Positions 33,961 through 45,288 of a stretch of DNA of 64,000 nt are shown piece after piece (position 1 is the stretch's first letter; every line of letters starts with the position of its first letter). The translations under genes and the position numbers were made by a program. The notes under the pieces were generated by a model. That model was given only the letters and a program-made list of their open reading frames with translations. It made no database searches and was not told where the DNA came from. Origin of the DNA: Virgibacillus dokdonensis (lineage in GTDB: Bacteria; Bacillota; Bacilli; Bacillales; Amphibacillaceae); the NCBI RefSeq assembly GCF_900166595.1, contig NZ_LT745763.1, positions 4,128,018-4,192,017 of the forward strand, given 5' to 3'.

Positions 33961-33988
33961 TCTCCCACATCAAAATTGATATGGGAGA
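33961..33988 (-). terminator. Hairpin after rpoC, probable terminator or processing site
   Basis: TCTCCCACATCA (33961-33972) pairs with TGATATGGGAGA (33977-33988) with one G-U type pair, 14 bp after the rpoC stop. The following transcript lacks a T run (CTCACCAGTTC), so full termination is uncertain. Confidence 0.55.
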
Positions 33989-34002
33989 ACTACTTCATCC
34001 AG

Positions 34003-37000
34003 TTACTGAACAGTTTCCGTTTCTTCAATTGGCTCAGCTGTAATTGGTTCAGCTGTAGCAGGTTTAATACGACGATAACGTTGCATACCTGTTCCAGCAG
34101 GTACAAGTTTACCGATGATAACATTTTCTTTCAAACCAAGAAGCTCATCACGTTTTCCTTTAATAGCCGCATCCGTTAATACTCTAGTTGTTTCTTGGAA
34201 AGATGCAGCAGATAAGAAGGAATCTGTCTCAAGTGATGCTTTTGTAATACCAAGTAATACTGGTTTACCTATAGCCGGTTGCTGTCCATCTTGTAACACT
34301 TTATGGTTTGCGTCACGGAACTGGTGCAACTCTAATAAAGAACCTGGCAGAACATCTGTATCCCCAGAGTCAATTACGCGAATCTTACGAAGCATTTGGC
34401 GAACCATTACTTCTACGTGTTTATCGCCAATTTCAACACCTTGCATACGGTATACACGTTGCACTTCACGCAACAGATAGTTTTGTACACCTTCTACACC
34501 TTGAACGCGTAATAAGTCCTTAGGATCAATAGAACCTTCTGTTAGTTCTTGACCAGCAATAACCTTGTCACCAATGGTCACCTTCATGCGAGCATTGTAA
34601 GGTACTGCGTAAGAGCGTTGTTCAACATCGCCTTGAACGACAATCTCTTGTTTATCTTTCACTTCTTTAATTTCTTGTACGGTTCCGTATATTTCACTAA
34701 TAACAGCTTGCCCTTTCGGATTACGAGCTTCAAACAACTCTTGAATACGTGGCAAACCTTGTGTAATATCGTCCCCAGCTACCCCACCAGTATGGAAAGT
34801 ACGCATCGTTAGCTGTGTTCCTGGCTCACCAATGGATTGAGCTGCAATAATTCCTACTGCTTCCCCAACCTCTACATCAGCACCAGTTGCCAAGTTTCTT
34901 CCATAACATTTTTGACATACACCATGCTTCGTATTACATGTGAATGCACTACGTATGGTTACTTTTTCAATACCAGCATTGGTAATTTCTTTTGCTTGGT
35001 CCTCGCTAATAATTTCATTTGCTCCAACAATGACTTCATTCGTTTCTGGATGCTTAATACCATAGAATGCCGTACGTCCAATTAAGCGATCAACTAATGG
35101 TTCGATCATTTCCGTACCATCTTGTAAAGCAGTTACAGCCAAGCCACGATCTGTCCCACAATCATCTTCTCGTATGATAACGTCTTGCGCTACGTCAACA
35201 AGACGACGTGTTAGGTACCCTGAGTCAGCTGTTTTCAATGCTGTATCCGCAAGACCTTTACGAGCACCGTGCGTAGATATAAAGTACTCTAATACAGTTA
35301 GACCTTCACGGAAGCTTGATTTAATCGGTAATTCAATAATCTTACCAGCCGGGTTAGCCATTAAACCACGCATACCTGCAAGCTGCGTAAAGTTTGAGGC
35401 GTTACCACGAGCACCAGAATCACTCATCATATAAATCGGGTTTCTTTCGCTAAGGGATAACATCAACTTATCCTGTATCGTATCTTTGGCTTGTGACCAA
35501 ATTGCAATAACGCGGTCGTATCTTTCATCATCCGTAATTAAACCTCTACGGAATTGTTTTAGTACTTTGTCGACTTTGTTTTGTGCTTCTTCAAGGATTG
35601 TTTCTTTTTCTTTAAGTACAACAATATCAGAAACACCGACTGTCATACCTGCTTTTGTGGAATAACTAAAGCCAAGATCCTTCATTCTATCAAGCATTTT
35701 AGATGTTTCACTAATTTTAAACCGTTTGAAGACTTCAGCAATAATATCTCCTAAAAAGCCTTTCTTAAATGGTTTAACCAACTCAAATGACTTAATAAGC
35801 TCAGGGATATTCGCACCCTTTTCCACAAAATACTTTTCTGGTGTATGATACTCTAAGTTCTCTTTTGTTGGCTCATTTATATAAGGGAAAGAGTCTGATA
35901 AGATTTCGTTGAAAATCAGCTTCCCAACTGTTGTAATAAGCAATTGTGATTTTTGCTTTTCCGTAAATGTTTGATTATTCAAACCTGATGCGTGTACAGC
36001 AACACGGGTGTGTAGATGTACATACCCATTCCGATAAGCCAATACCGCTTCATTTGTATCGTTAAAGACAGATCCTTCTCCGATAGCATTTTCTCGTTCT
36101 AAAGTAAGATAATAGTTTCCTAATACCATATCCTGAGATGGTGTTACAACTGGTTTTCCATCTTTTGGATTTAAAATGTTTTGAGCTGCAAGCATTAAAA
36201 TTCTTGCTTCCGCTTGAGCTTCTCCAGACAATGGTACGTGCACAGCCATTTGGTCCCCATCAAAGTCGGCATTATACGCCGTACAAACTAATGGGTGCAA
36301 ACGAATTGCACGACCTTCTACAAGTGTCGGCTCAAAAGCTTGGATTCCAAGTCTGTGTAACGTTGGTGCGCGGTTAAGCAATACTGGATGCTCTTTAATA
36401 ACTTCTTCTAAGACATCCCACACTTCAGGATGCACACGCTCAATTTTCCGTTTGGCAGACTTGATATTATGTGCAATTCCTTTTTCCACTAACTCTCTCA
36501 TCACAAATGGCTTAAATAACTCTAAGGCCATTTCTTTTGGCAGTCCACATTGGTACATTTTCAAATGCGGCCCAACTACGATAACAGAACGGCCGGAATA
36601 ATCCACACGTTTACCAAGTAGGTTTTGACGGAAACGTCCTTGTTTCCCTTTCAACATATGAGACAAGGATTTCAATGGACGGTTTCCTGGTCCAGTTACT
36701 GGACGACCACGACGACCATTGTCAATTAGGGCATCTACTGCTTCCTGAAGCATACGCTTTTCGTTTTGAACAATAATGCTTGGCGCTCCAAGATCTAATA
36801 GACGTTTTAACCGATTGTTTCGGTTAATTACACGACGGTATAAATCATTTAAATCAGAAGTAGCAAAACGCCCCCCATCGAGCTGCACCATTGGGCGAAT
36901 TTCAGGTGGAATGACTGGTAACACGTCTAAAATCATCCAAGACGTTTCGTTTCCAGAATGACGGAACGATTCTAATACTTCTAAACGCTTGATCGCACGT

Positions 37001-37611
37001 GTTCTACGTTGTCCTTGTGCTGTTTTTAGTTCTTCTTTTAAAATACCTGCTTCTTTTTCTAAGTCTATATCCTGAAGCAATTTACGGATCGCTTCAGCTC
37101 CCATTTGCGCTTTAAAAGACTTACCGTATTTATCGTAGTATGCACGGTATTCTTTTTCAGATAGGAGTTGCTTTTTCTCTAACGGTGTGTCACCTGCTTC
37201 CGTAACGATATAAGCAGCGAAGTAAATGACTTCCTCTAACGCACGAGGTGACATATCTAAAACAAGCCCCATACGACTTGGAATACCTTTAAAGTACCAT
37301 ATGTGAGATACAGGTGCAGCAAGTTCAATATGCCCCATCCGCTCACGACGAACTTTTGCTTTTGTCACTTCAACACCACAGCGATCACAAACCACGCCTT
37401 TATAGCGCACGCGCTTATATTTTCCACAGTGACATTCCCAATCTTTTTGTGGACCAAAAATCCGCTCACAGAACAATCCGTCTTTTTCTGGCTTCAATGT
37501 TCGATAATTAATCGTTTCTGGTTTTTTTACCTCACCATGTGACCAAGAGCGAATTTTCTCTGGTGAAGCTAAACCAATTTTCATATACTCAAAGTTATTT
37601 ACATCTAGCAA
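34003..37611 (-). CDS. rpoC: RNA polymerase beta' subunit
   Basis: 1202 residues. Zinc-binding domain ligands are C60, C62, C75 and C78; the catalytic Mg site NADFDGDQM lies near residue 450; a second zinc site uses CGTDRG and [13 protein letters not shown]; the trigger loop region with MADPAG-like GLMANPAG is intact. The start is TTG at 37611, 8 bp after GGGAGG, giving [10 protein letters not shown] as in B. subtilis; the frame to 37647 has no ribosome binding site. The rpoB-rpoC spacer of 282 bp is long and contains a dispersed-repeat copy. Confidence 0.99.
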   Translation of the reverse strand: MLDVNNFEYMKIGLASPEKIRSWSHGEVKKPETINYRTLKPEKDGLFCERIFGPQKDWECHCGKYKRVRYKGVVCDRCGVEVTKAKVRRERMGHIELAAPVSHIWYFKGIPSRMGLVLDMSPRALEEVIYFAAYIVTEAGDTPLEKKQLLSEKEYRAYYDKYGKSFKAQMGAEAIRKLLQDIDLEKEAGILKEELKTAQGQRRTRAIKRLEVLESFRHSGNETSWMILDVLPVIPPEIRPMVQLDGGRFATSDLNDLYRRVINRNNRLKRLLDLGAPSIIVQNEKRMLQEAVDALIDNGRRGRPVTGPGNRPLKSLSHMLKGKQGRFRQNLLGKRVDYSGRSVIVVGPHLKMYQCGLPKEMALELFKPFVMRELVEKGIAHNIKSAKRKIERVHPEVWDVLEEVIKEHPVLLNRAPTLHRLGIQAFEPTLVEGRAIRLHPLVCTAYNADFDGDQMAVHVPLSGEAQAEARILMLAAQNILNPKDGKPVVTPSQDMVLGNYYLTLERENAIGEGSVFNDTNEAVLAYRNGYVHLHTRVAVHASGLNNQTFTEKQKSQLLITTVGKLIFNEILSDSFPYINEPTKENLEYHTPEKYFVEKGANIPELIKSFELVKPFKKGFLGDIIAEVFKRFKISETSKMLDRMKDLGFSYSTKAGMTVGVSDIVVLKEKETILEEAQNKVDKVLKQFRRGLITDDERYDRVIAIWSQAKDTIQDKLMLSLSERNPIYMMSDSGARGNASNFTQLAGMRGLMANPAGKIIELPIKSSFREGLTVLEYFISTHGARKGLADTALKTADSGYLTRRLVDVAQDVIIREDDCGTDRGLAVTALQDGTEMIEPLVDRLIGRTAFYGIKHPETNEVIVGANEIISEDQAKEITNAGIEKVTIRSAFTCNTKHGVCQKCYGRNLATGADVEVGEAVGIIAAQSIGEPGTQLTMRTFHTGGVAGDDITQGLPRIQELFEARNPKGQAVISEIYGTVQEIKEVKDKQEIVVQGDVEQRSYAVPYNARMKVTIGDKVIAGQELTEGSIDPKDLLRVQGVEGVQNYLLREVQRVYRMQGVEIGDKHVEVMVRQMLRKIRVIDSGDTDVLPGSLLELHQFRDANHKVLQDGQQPAIGKPVLLGITKASLETDSFLSAASFQETTRVLTDAAIKGKRDELLGLKENVIIGKLVPAGTGMQRYRRIKPATAEPITAEPIEETETVQ

Positions 37612-37760
37612 GGGGTCAACCTCCCTCTTAGTGTCCGATTTTACCAAGCTATCAACGGTTACTTTAAGAAAACACAGCTACTATTTTATTTCATTTAAGC
37701 TACTGTTCACTGCAACTAACAACTATTCTTGTAATCATTACTTTTGGTGTGAATTTATTA

Positions 37761-37843
37761 GAAATACTTGACTTGTCGCCTCGTATTTATCACGATGTTG
37801 TTTTATCCTATAGGTCCTAAAATCTTATACTTTATATAGCACA
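37761..37843. repeat. Dispersed hairpin repeat, copy B (inside the rpoB-rpoC spacer)
   Basis: Plus-strand blocks GAAATACTTGACTTGTCGCC, TATCCTATAGGTCCTAAAAT and CTTATACTTTATATAGCAC follow the order of the family. The A run before CTTGAC is broken (AAATAC), so the T tract of the terminator-like end is interrupted in this copy. Confidence 0.65.
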
Positions 37844-37893
37844 AGAGAAGTAGAAGGTCAGCCTTACAATGTAAAGCTGCCCTTATCCTTTAT

Positions 37894-40800
37894 TTAGCTT
37901 TCTTCCACTTCTATATTTAGCTTACTAGCTTGTTGTGTATCTTCTTCTTCTAGTTCCATCATGTCAATTTCTTCTTCATCACTAGATAACATTTTTACAT
38001 CCATACCTAGACTTTGCAGCTCTTTGATAAGTACTTTGAAGGATTCAGGAACTCCTGGTTCAGGTACATTATCCCCTTTGACAATGGATTCGTATGCTTT
38101 CACACGTCCCACTACATCGTCCGATTTAACTGTTAGAATTTCCTGTAGGGTATATGCTGCACCGTAAGCTTCTAAAGCCCACACTTCCATCTCTCCAAAA
38201 CGCTGACCACCAAATTGTGCTTTACCACCCAATGGCTGTTGCGTTACAAGGGAGTATGGCCCAGTAGAACGAGCGTGTAATTTATCGTCTACCATATGAG
38301 CAAGCTTAATCATATACATAACACCGACAGATACTCGATTGTCAAACGGCTCTCCAGATCTTCCGTCATAAAGAATTGTTTTCGCATCACGAGGCATGCC
38401 AGCTTCTTCTAATGTTTCCCAAACATCGTCTTCTGTCGCTCCATCAAATACTGGTGTGGCAACATGAATGCCTAGTGCACGTGCCGCCATTCCTAGATGG
38501 AGTTCAAATACCTGTCCGATATTCATACGGGATGGTACCCCTAATGGGTTTAACATAATGTCAATTGGCGTTCCATCAGGCAAGAAAGGCATATCTTCTT
38601 CAGGAAGAATTTTAGAAATAACACCCTTATTTCCGTGACGACCTGCCATCTTATCGCCTTCGTGAATCTTCCGTTTCTGTACGATATATACACGTACAAG
38701 CTCATTAACTCCCGGTGGAAGTTCATCGCCATCCTCGCGGTTAAAGATCTTCACATCAAGCACAATACCTCCAGCACCGTGCGGCACACGTAAGGAAGTA
38801 TCACGAACTTCTCGTGCCTTTTCACCAAAGATAGCATGCAACAAACGCTCTTCGGCAGATAGTTCCGTTACACCTTTTGGCGTTACTTTTCCAACTAAGA
38901 TGTCTCCATCTGTTACTTCAGCACCAACACGAATAATTCCATATTCATTGAGGTTCTTTAATGCATCTTCACCAACATTAGGAATATCTCTTGTAATTTC
39001 TTCTGGACCTAATTTCGTATCACGCGCCTCGGATTCATATTCTTCAATATGGATCGATGTATACACATCATCTTTTACAAGGCGTTCGCTCATGATAATT
39101 GCATCCTCGTAGTTATAACCTTCCCACGTCATAAAACCGACGAGTACGTTTCGGCCAAGTGCTAATTCTCCGTCTTCCATAGAAGGGCCATCAGCAAGGA
39201 TTTCTCCTTTCATGACGCGGTCGCCTTCACTTACAATCGGGCGTTGGTTATAGCAAGTTCCTTGGTTAGAACGTATATATTTTTGTAACTTATACTGATC
39301 GAGATCACCTTTTACTTCGCGCCCATCAACAACAGATGTTCTGCGTACAAATACCTGTTTGGCTTCTACACGCTCCACAACACCTTCATGGCGACAAATA
39401 ACAGCAGCCCCAGAGTCCTTGCCGTTCACATATTCCATTCCTGTTCCAACGATTGGCGCTTCTGGTTGCATTAATGGAACAGCTTGTCGTTGCATGTTCG
39501 CACCCATCAATGCACGGTTAGAGTCATCATTCTCAAGGAAAGGAATACAAGCTGTTGCGGCAGATACGACCTGCTTTGGTGATACATCCATATAATCGAG
39601 TTTTTCTCTAGCGACAATCGTGTTTTCCCCACGGAAACGCGCGATGACCTCGTCTTCAGCAAATGTGCCATCATCATCCAATTTTGCGTTAGCTTGCGCA
39701 ACGATATAGTTATCCTCTTCGTCAGCAGTTAGATAATCAATGTGGGCAGTTACTTTGCCTGTCTCTGGGTCTACACGTCGGTAAGGCGTTTCAATAAATC
39801 CGAACTTATTCACTTTCGCATAGCTAGAAAGTGAGTTGATTAATCCGATGTTCGGTCCTTCTGGTGTCTCAATTGGGCACATACGACCATAGTGAGAGTA
39901 GTGAACGTCACGAACTTCAAACCCTGCACGCTCTCTTGTTAAACCGCCTGGGCCTAGTGCGGATAGACGTCGTTTATGCGTTAATTCAGCGAGTGGATTC
40001 GTTTGATCCATAAACTGTGACAATTGGGAGCTACCAAAGAATTCCTTGATGGAAGCAATAACGGGCCGAATATTAATTAATTGCTGTGGCGTTATGCTAG
40101 ACGTGTCCTGGATGGACATTCTTTCACGTACCACACGCTCCATTCGAGATAACCCGATACGAAATTGGTTCTGTAAAAGTTCTCCTACAGAACGAAGTCT
40201 ACGGTTACCTAGATGATCAATATCATCTGTCCCTCCTACTTGATGTAGCAAGTTAAAGAAATAACTGATGGATGCTAATATGTCAGCAGGCATAATATTC
40301 TTCACACTTGCATCAACACCTGCATTGCCGATTACATTTAACACTCTTTCTCCACTTGGGTCGGTAGGGTCAACAATTTTTATAGACTGCAGATGAATGG
40401 ACTCATCCAACACGCCTTCTTTTGGTTGTAATTCTTTATGACCTAACTTATCTTCTTTGCGTTCTAGATAAGGAATTAATTTATCTAATAGCTTTCTTTC
40501 TAGCTTATCACCTTTTTCAGCTAACACTTCTCCAGTTTCAGGATCGACAATAGTTTCAGCTAATACTTGGTTAAACAAGCGGTTTTTTATATGCAGCTTT
40601 TTATTCATTTTATAACGACCTACATGCGCTAAGTCATAACGCTTTGGGTCAAAGAAGCGAGATACGAGCAAGCTTTTTGCATTTTCAACGGTAGGTGGCT
40701 CACCAGGACGTAAACGCTCATAAATTTCCAATAATGCCTTTTCTGTTGTTTCCGTATTATCCTTTTCGAGCGTGTTTTTCAGGTATTCATTCTCCCCAAT

Positions 40801-41430
40801 GAGTTCAATGATTTCCTGATCATCACCAAAACCAAGCGCTCGTAATAATACTGTGATTGGCAATTTACGTGTACGATCAATTCGGACATGGACAACATCC
40901 TTTGCGTCCGTTTCAAATTCCAACCATGCGCCACGGTTTGGAATAACGGTTGCAGCTACGCCTCGTTTACCATTTTTATCAATTTTTTCATTGTAATACA
41001 CGCTTGGCGACCTTACGAGCTGAGATACAATGACACGTTCTGCTCCATTAATAACAAACGTTCCTGTATCTGTCATTAAAGGAAAATCGCCCATAAATAC
41101 TTCCTGTTCTTTCACTTCGCCGGTTTCATTATTAATTAAGCGAACCTTCACACGAAGCGGAGCATTATACGTAACATCTCGCTCTTTCGATTCATCCACA
41201 GGATACTTGGGCTCTCCTAAACTGTAGTCAACAAACTCTAGTGATAAATTGCCTGTAAAGTCTTCGATTGGAGAAATATCTTTAAACATTTCTCGAAGTC
41301 CTTCCTCTAAAAACCAATCATAAGAAGCTGTTTGGATTTCAATTAAATTCGGCAATTCTAGCACTTCGCTGATTCGTGCGTAGCTTCTGCGCTGGCGGTG
41401 CCGCCCATATTGAACTAGTTGTCCTGTCAA
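37894..41430 (-). CDS. rpoB: RNA polymerase beta subunit
   Basis: 1178 residues. The rifampicin region ([20 protein letters not shown] then [11 protein letters not shown], about residues 460-490) is wild type, predicting rifampicin sensitivity. The C-terminal [16 protein letters not shown] motif ([27 protein letters not shown] in full, here shown only in part) joins beta to beta'. TTG start at 41430 follows GGGGTG by 6 bp and gives the [10 protein letters not shown]-terminus known for Bacillus. Acidic C-terminus as in B. subtilis but shorter. Confidence 0.99.
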   Translation of the reverse strand: MTGQLVQYGRHRQRRSYARISEVLELPNLIEIQTASYDWFLEEGLREMFKDISPIEDFTGNLSLEFVDYSLGEPKYPVDESKERDVTYNAPLRVKVRLINNETGEVKEQEVFMGDFPLMTDTGTFVINGAERVIVSQLVRSPSVYYNEKIDKNGKRGVAATVIPNRGAWLEFETDAKDVVHVRIDRTRKLPITVLLRALGFGDDQEIIELIGENEYLKNTLEKDNTETTEKALLEIYERLRPGEPPTVENAKSLLVSRFFDPKRYDLAHVGRYKMNKKLHIKNRLFNQVLAETIVDPETGEVLAEKGDKLERKLLDKLIPYLERKEDKLGHKELQPKEGVLDESIHLQSIKIVDPTDPSGERVLNVIGNAGVDASVKNIMPADILASISYFFNLLHQVGGTDDIDHLGNRRLRSVGELLQNQFRIGLSRMERVVRERMSIQDTSSITPQQLINIRPVIASIKEFFGSSQLSQFMDQTNPLAELTHKRRLSALGPGGLTRERAGFEVRDVHYSHYGRMCPIETPEGPNIGLINSLSSYAKVNKFGFIETPYRRVDPETGKVTAHIDYLTADEEDNYIVAQANAKLDDDGTFAEDEVIARFRGENTIVAREKLDYMDVSPKQVVSAATACIPFLENDDSNRALMGANMQRQAVPLMQPEAPIVGTGMEYVNGKDSGAAVICRHEGVVERVEAKQVFVRRTSVVDGREVKGDLDQYKLQKYIRSNQGTCYNQRPIVSEGDRVMKGEILADGPSMEDGELALGRNVLVGFMTWEGYNYEDAIIMSERLVKDDVYTSIHIEEYESEARDTKLGPEEITRDIPNVGEDALKNLNEYGIIRVGAEVTDGDILVGKVTPKGVTELSAEERLLHAIFGEKAREVRDTSLRVPHGAGGIVLDVKIFNREDGDELPPGVNELVRVYIVQKRKIHEGDKMAGRHGNKGVISKILPEEDMPFLPDGTPIDIMLNPLGVPSRMNIGQVFELHLGMAARALGIHVATPVFDGATEDDVWETLEEAGMPRDAKTILYDGRSGEPFDNRVSVGVMYMIKLAHMVDDKLHARSTGPYSLVTQQPLGGKAQFGGQRFGEMEVWALEAYGAAYTLQEILTVKSDDVVGRVKAYESIVKGDNVPEPGVPESFKVLIKELQSLGMDVKMLSSDEEEIDMMELEEEDTQQASKLNIEVEES

Positions 41431-41820
41431 CTGCTTCACCCCTTAAATCATCCATTTATTCGTAGATTGTCATTCTACGTAAAATTTATTATAATAAGAA
41501 AAACCAAGCAAAAGAGCTAGCTAAAAATTCGATAAAGCGACCATGCTATCTAGATCGACTTCACGACTTTTTGAACTCATGCTTAAAGAAGCGAAAAGCC
41601 CCCCTTGGTTTTTCGTATATCAACAAAAGTAGTATAATCATGCAAAGTTACATTACATAAAAAACTCTGCGCTTTACACTAGCAAAAAACAAATAAAACA
41701 CCTATTTTACCATTGTTTCCCAACAATCTAAAAATATACTAGTGCTTTCATTCTTTATTCGCTTGACATAATAAGCGCCATGTTAGCATTTTCCTATCTT
41801 ACCATAAGACATCCTCTTGG
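41431..41820 (-). promoter_or_regulatory. rpoB leader with long-range stem and possible promoter
   Basis: 390 bp gene-free interval. CTTGGTTTTTC (41604-41614, plus strand) and GAAAAACCAAG (41498-41508) form a perfect 11 bp inverted repeat enclosing 95 bp; a CGTAGA/TCTACG hairpin lies at 41461-41479. A TATACT -10-like element occurs near 41632-41637 with no good -35. The layout suggests a structured 5' UTR of rpoB. Confidence 0.5.
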
Positions 41821-42423
41821 TCAAACCTTAACTGCTCGAAATATATAATAACCTTTACGCTTGGCGACAGTATCTACTTCCGCGAACAATTGCTCCAATT
41901 TTTTCTTCGCTGAAGGCGCTCCTTGCTTTTTTTGGATTACCACCCATAAAGCCCCACCTCGAACTAATACTTGCTCTGCTTGCTCAAACATCTCATGCAC
42001 AACCAACTTACCAGCTCGAATTGGCGGGTTTGTAATTATAGCTGCAAACATTCGATCCATAACAGCTGATAATTTATCACTTTGCAAACACGTAATATTT
42101 TCCACTGTATTTTGCGCTGCGTTTTTTTTCGCTAGTTCCAATGCTCGCTCATTAATATCAACCATTACAATATGTCGATCTTTATATTGATCTGCTACCG
42201 TTATACCGATCGGCCCATAACCGCAACCAAGATCCAAGAAATCTCCTACTATATCAGGAGGAGTAAACTGTTCCAATAAAAAGCGACTTCCGAAATCGAC
42301 TTCATTTTTCGAGAACACACCTACATCACTTGTAAAGGTGTATTTTTTTCCATTCGCATTGTATAGCCATGTTTTTGATGAACTTGTCGTTTGGGGTTTT
42401 TGTGAAAAGTAATGCTCACTCAT
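41821..42423 (-). CDS. ybxB: RsmC-type 16S rRNA (guanine-N2) methyltransferase-like protein (YbxB)
   Basis: 200-residue class I SAM-dependent methyltransferase. DLGCGYGPIGI near residue 65 is the SAM motif; TNPPIRAG is the NPP[IFY] catalytic motif of guanine-N2 methyltransferases such as RsmC. MSEHYFSQKP matches the YbxB start, and AGGTG lies 5 bp before ATG 42423; the frame to 42459 is not used. As in B. subtilis it sits between rplL and rpoB. The exact target guanine is inferred from RsmC. Confidence 0.88.
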   Translation of the reverse strand: MSEHYFSQKPQTTSSSKTWLYNANGKKYTFTSDVGVFSKNEVDFGSRFLLEQFTPPDIVGDFLDLGCGYGPIGITVADQYKDRHIVMVDINERALELAKKNAAQNTVENITCLQSDKLSAVMDRMFAAIITNPPIRAGKLVVHEMFEQAEQVLVRGGALWVVIQKKQGAPSAKKKLEQLFAEVDTVAKRKGYYIFRAVKV

Positions 42424-42520
42424 TCCAGCACCTACTTTGTTTTTATTGAAGACGCTCATCAGCTACGTATGCATGCTTAAGCAAACTGATGATTCCACGA
42501 AATAAGACTGAGGTATATAG

Positions 42521-42550
42521 AAAGCCCGCCGCAATCATTACGACGAGCTC
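42521..42550 (-). terminator. Hairpin after rplL, terminator or attenuator
   Basis: On the minus strand AGCTCGTCGTAA pairs with TTGCGGCGGGCT (three G-U pairs), followed by TTCTATATA, directly after rplL. It likely reduces read-through into ybxB-rpoB. Confidence 0.65.
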
Positions 42551-42563
42551 AGTTTGAACAAAA

Positions 42564-42929
42564 TTACTTCACTTCTACAGTTGCGCCTGCTTCTTCTAAC
42601 TTACCTTTAACTTCTTCAGCGTCCTCTTTAGATACACCTTCTTTTACAGGTTTTGGAGCATTATCAACTAATTCTTTCGCATCTTTTAGTCCTAGACCAG
42701 TGATTTCACGTACTGCTTTAACAACTTTGATTTTTGATGCACCAGCGTCGTTAAGAACAACATCAAATTCTGTTTGCTCTTCAGCAGCTTCAGCGCCACC
42801 AGCAGCACCAGCTACCGCTACAGGTGCTGCAGCTGTTACTCCAAATTCTTCTTCAATTGCTTTTACTAAATCATTTAGTTCTAATACAGTCATTTCTTTT
42901 ACTGCTTCAATGATTTGTTCTTTCGTCAT
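42564..42929 (-). CDS. rplL: 50S ribosomal protein L7/L12
   Basis: 121 residues; multi-copy stalk protein recruiting translational GTPases. N-terminal dimerisation helices, an Ala/Gly-rich hinge ([18 protein letters not shown]) and a C-terminal domain with [23 protein letters not shown]. Very acidic. Cotranscribed with rplJ. Confidence 0.99.
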   Translation of the reverse strand: MTKEQIIEAVKEMTVLELNDLVKAIEEEFGVTAAAPVAVAGAAGGAEAAEEQTEFDVVLNDAGASKIKVVKAVREITGLGLKDAKELVDNAPKPVKEGVSKEDAEEVKGKLEEAGATVEVK

Positions 42930-42974
42930 GATTTTTTCCTCCTAAAAATTGTTTTTTATACCGCTACACGCAAA

Positions 42975-43475
42975 TTATGCGCCTTGTTCTTCTTTTTGTT
43001 CCGCCACCGCTTTTGCTGCATACGCAAGATTACGGATCGGTGCTTGAAGCACGCTAAGAAGCATAGAGACCATACCTTCGTAATTTGGAAGATCGGCAAG
43101 CTCTTGCAATTGGTCGATTGTAGCAACACTACCTTGAATAACGCCACCTTTGATTTCAAGCGCCTCATTTTCTTTAGCAAATTTTTTAATAATGCGAGCT
43201 GGAGCTACAGCATCATCTTTACTAAATGCAAGCGCAGAAGGACCAACCAAAACATCACTTAGTTCGTTTAGTTCAGCAGCTTCTACTGCACGACGAGTCA
43301 TGGTGTTTTTGTAGACTTTGAAATCAACGCCTTCTTCACGTAGTTGTTTACGTAGTTCGGTTACTGCAGCAACATCTAAACCACGATAATCCACTACTAC
43401 GACAGTTTCACTAGAAACAAGCTTATCTTTAATTTCTTCCACTAATTGTTTCTTTTGCTCAATAATACTAGACAT
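42975..43475 (-). CDS. rplJ: 50S ribosomal protein L10
   Basis: 166 residues; base of the L7/L12 stalk. [19 protein letters not shown] start at ATG 43475 follows AGGAGG; the long frame to 43547 lies in the leader. [20 protein letters not shown] is diagnostic. Preceded by an L10 leader with attenuator that gives L10-dependent autoregulation. Confidence 0.98.
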   Translation of the reverse strand: MSSIIEQKKQLVEEIKDKLVSSETVVVVDYRGLDVAAVTELRKQLREEGVDFKVYKNTMTRRAVEAAELNELSDVLVGPSALAFSKDDAVAPARIIKKFAKENEALEIKGGVIQGSVATIDQLQELADLPNYEGMVSMLLSVLQAPIRNLAYAAKAVAEQKEEQGA

Positions 43476-43499
43476 TCTTCCACCTCCTAAAAAATCGTG

Positions 43500-43680
43500 A
43501 TTATACCGTATCGCTTTGGCACATAAGTGCAAATAAAAAGCCCTCACGTAGACATGAGAGCTTATTCATCGATTGGAATATAAACCGTATATATTCCAAT
43601 TTATCTATAAACACCTCGGCAGGATAATTAAGCGCAATGACGCCCCTACTGTCTACGGTACATCCTATTCTATTAATTAC
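43500..43680 (-). ncRNA. L10 leader (autoregulatory 5' UTR of rplJ-rplL)
   Basis: The roughly 200-base leader contains GACAGTAGGGGCG, then TTATCCTGCCGAGGTG (about 43611-43628), the recognisable L10-binding motif as I recall it from RF00557, a TTGGAATATA/TATATTCCAA hairpin (43573-43599), and a terminator. Architecture fits transcription attenuation by L10(L12)4. Family assignment is from memory of the motif; no covariance search was run. Confidence 0.78.
43535..43563 (-). terminator. Attenuator terminator in the L10 leader
   Basis: On the minus strand AAGCTCTCATGT pairs with ACGTGAGGGCTT around a short loop, followed by TTTAT. Lies 60 bp before rplJ within its leader. Confidence 0.8.
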
Positions 43681-43687
43681 AGACTAC

Positions 43688-43716
43688 AGTATAGCGAAAC
43701 ATACTGACAAAGTCAA
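43688..43716 (-). promoter_or_regulatory. Promoter of rplJ-rplL
   Basis: TTGACT (43716-43711), 17 bp spacer, TATACT (43693-43688). It starts just after the rplA stop codon. Confidence 0.85.
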
Positions 43717-43726
43717 CAACTTTTTA

Positions 43727-44422
43727 TTAGTGCGCCATGCTAGAAACATCAACGCGAATTCCTGGTCCCATTGTAGAAGACACAGACGCATTCTTCATAT
43801 AAGTTCCTTTAGCAGCTTGCGGTTTCACTTTTACAAGTGTTTCTGTAATAGCAACAAAGTTTTCAATTAACTTCTCGTTATCGAATGACACTTTACCAAT
43901 TGGAACATGCACATTGGAAGACTTATCGACACGATATTCTACTTTACCAGCTTTTACATCGTTGATAGCTTTTTCTACATCAAATGTAACTGTTCCAGTC
44001 TTAGGGTTTGGCATAAGACCTTTTGGACCTAACACTCTTCCTAGTTTACCAACCTCTGCCATCATGTCTGGAGTTGCAACAACAACATCGAAGTCGAACC
44101 AACCTTGGTTGATTTTGTTAATGTAATCTGCATCTCCTACATAGTCAGCTCCAGCAGCTTCTGCTTCTTTCGCTTTCTCGCCTTTTGCGAAAACAAGCAC
44201 ACGTTGTGTTTTACCTGTACCATGTGGTAAAACCATCGCTCCTCTGATTTGCTGATCTGCTTTCTTAGGATCAACACCTAAACGAAAAGCAGCTTCAACC
44301 GTCTCATCGAAATTAGCTTTGGCAGCTTCTTTTACAAGCGCAATTGCTTCAGATACTTCATACGCTTTTGAACGATCAACAAGCTTTAATGCTTCTTGAT
44401 GTTTTTTTCCTTTTTTAGCCAT
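43727..44422 (-). CDS. rplA: 50S ribosomal protein L1
   Basis: 231 residues; mobile stalk controlling E-site tRNA release, and translational repressor of rplK-rplA in E. coli. [19 protein letters not shown] is diagnostic. Separated from rplK by 222 bp with three hairpins. Confidence 0.98.
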   Translation of the reverse strand: MAKKGKKHQEALKLVDRSKAYEVSEAIALVKEAAKANFDETVEAAFRLGVDPKKADQQIRGAMVLPHGTGKTQRVLVFAKGEKAKEAEAAGADYVGDADYINKINQGWFDFDVVVATPDMMAEVGKLGRVLGPKGLMPNPKTGTVTFDVEKAINDVKAGKVEYRVDKSSNVHVPIGKVSFDNEKLIENFVAITETLVKVKPQAAKGTYMKNASVSSTMGPGIRVDVSSMAH

Positions 44423-44466
44423 TTTATTTCCTCCTCAAATGTGGTTATAACGGTATTACCTCCCAC

Positions 44467-44570
44467 TTATAAAAGCAAACACGCTTTTATAAAGGCAAAG
44501 CGGATGAAGAACTTATTGGGAAGTCATCCGCTTCACGAAAAAGGTTGCGTAGGGAATCCAACCGCAACCT
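44467..44570 (-). promoter_or_regulatory. Three consecutive perfect hairpins between rplK and rplA
   Basis: Reading plus-strand coordinates: TTATAAAAGC/GCTTTTATAA (44467-44492), AAGCGGATGA/TCATCCGCTT (44498-44533) and AGGTTGCG/CGCAACCT (44542-44570). On the transcript the first hairpin met (44570-44542) is followed by TTTTT, so it looks like an intrinsic terminator or attenuator between the two genes. Possible L1 or processing control is inference. Confidence 0.65.
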
Positions 44571-44645
44571 ATACCGTACTAGTGACTTCAAAAAAATCAA
44601 ATAATACAATCCATTCACAACAAACATCACGAAAGCGAAGCACAA

Positions 44646-45071
44646 TTAGTCTTCGATCGCAATACCCATACTACGCGCTGTTCCTTCAACCATGCGCATC
44701 GCTGCTTCTACATCAGCAGCATTTAAGTCAGGCATTTTTGTTTCTGCAATTTCTTTTACTTTATCGCGCTTAACTGTTGCTACTTTATTACGATTTGGTT
44801 CACCAGAAGCAGTTTCAATGCCTGCTGCTTTTTTAAGCAAAACAGCTGCTGGTGGAGTTTTTGTAATAAACGTAAACGAACGGTCTTCAAACACTGTTAT
44901 CTCAACAGGAATAATCATACCCGCTTGATCTTGCGTACGTGCGTTAAATTCTTTACAAAAGCCCATGATATTAACACCTGCTTGACCAAGTGCTGGTCCT
45001 ACTGGTGGTGCCGGATTTGCTTTTCCAGCTGGGATTTGTAGTTTCACAAGTTTAATCACTTTTTTAGCCAC
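44646..45071 (-). CDS. rplK: 50S ribosomal protein L11
   Basis: 141 residues; GTPase-associated centre, needed for RelA activation and thiopeptide binding. The proline-rich N-terminal [20 protein letters not shown] is intact. Start is GTG at 45071, after AAGGAGGTG; the longer frame to 45134 belongs to the leader. Confidence 0.98.
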   Translation of the reverse strand: MAKKVIKLVKLQIPAGKANPAPPVGPALGQAGVNIMGFCKEFNARTQDQAGMIIPVEITVFEDRSFTFITKTPPAAVLLKKAAGIETASGEPNRNKVATVKRDKVKEIAETKMPDLNAADVEAAMRMVEGTARSMGIAIED

Positions 45072-45179
45072 GAGACACACCTCCTTAAAGTCCGTGATGT
45101 GGTAATAGGGGACGCTCGTTTTTTCCCCTCCCACTCCTATTGTTCTAACCGAATGGCTAGTTACAAGAATAACAAAAGA
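45072..45179 (-). other. rplK leader
   Basis: About 105 bases from the promoter to rplK with a GGGGA/TCCCC hairpin near 45108-45128. No gene. The further spacer 45209-45410 towards nusG contains dispersed-repeat copy C and nothing else recognised. Confidence 0.45.
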
Positions 45180-45208
45180 ATTTTAGCATGAATATCAGAA
45201 AAATGCAA
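45180..45208 (-). promoter_or_regulatory. Promoter of rplK-rplA
   Basis: TTGCAT (45208-45203), 17 bp spacer, TAAAAT (45185-45180). Confidence 0.78.
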
Positions 45209-45288
45209 GGATATATATGCTAACTTGCGTAAACCTACTTTATAAGGAACTACTCTTAAAGTCTGTCAAAAGTTATTAAACCCACGTT

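Noticed and set aside
38900..39600. Several plus-strand frames opposite rpoB
   Set aside because: Codon-mirrored shadows of rpoB; conserved beta subunit explains the open frames.
43476..43547. N-terminal extension of L10
   Set aside because: Lies in the L10 leader; the standard start at 43475 has AGGAGG and family length.
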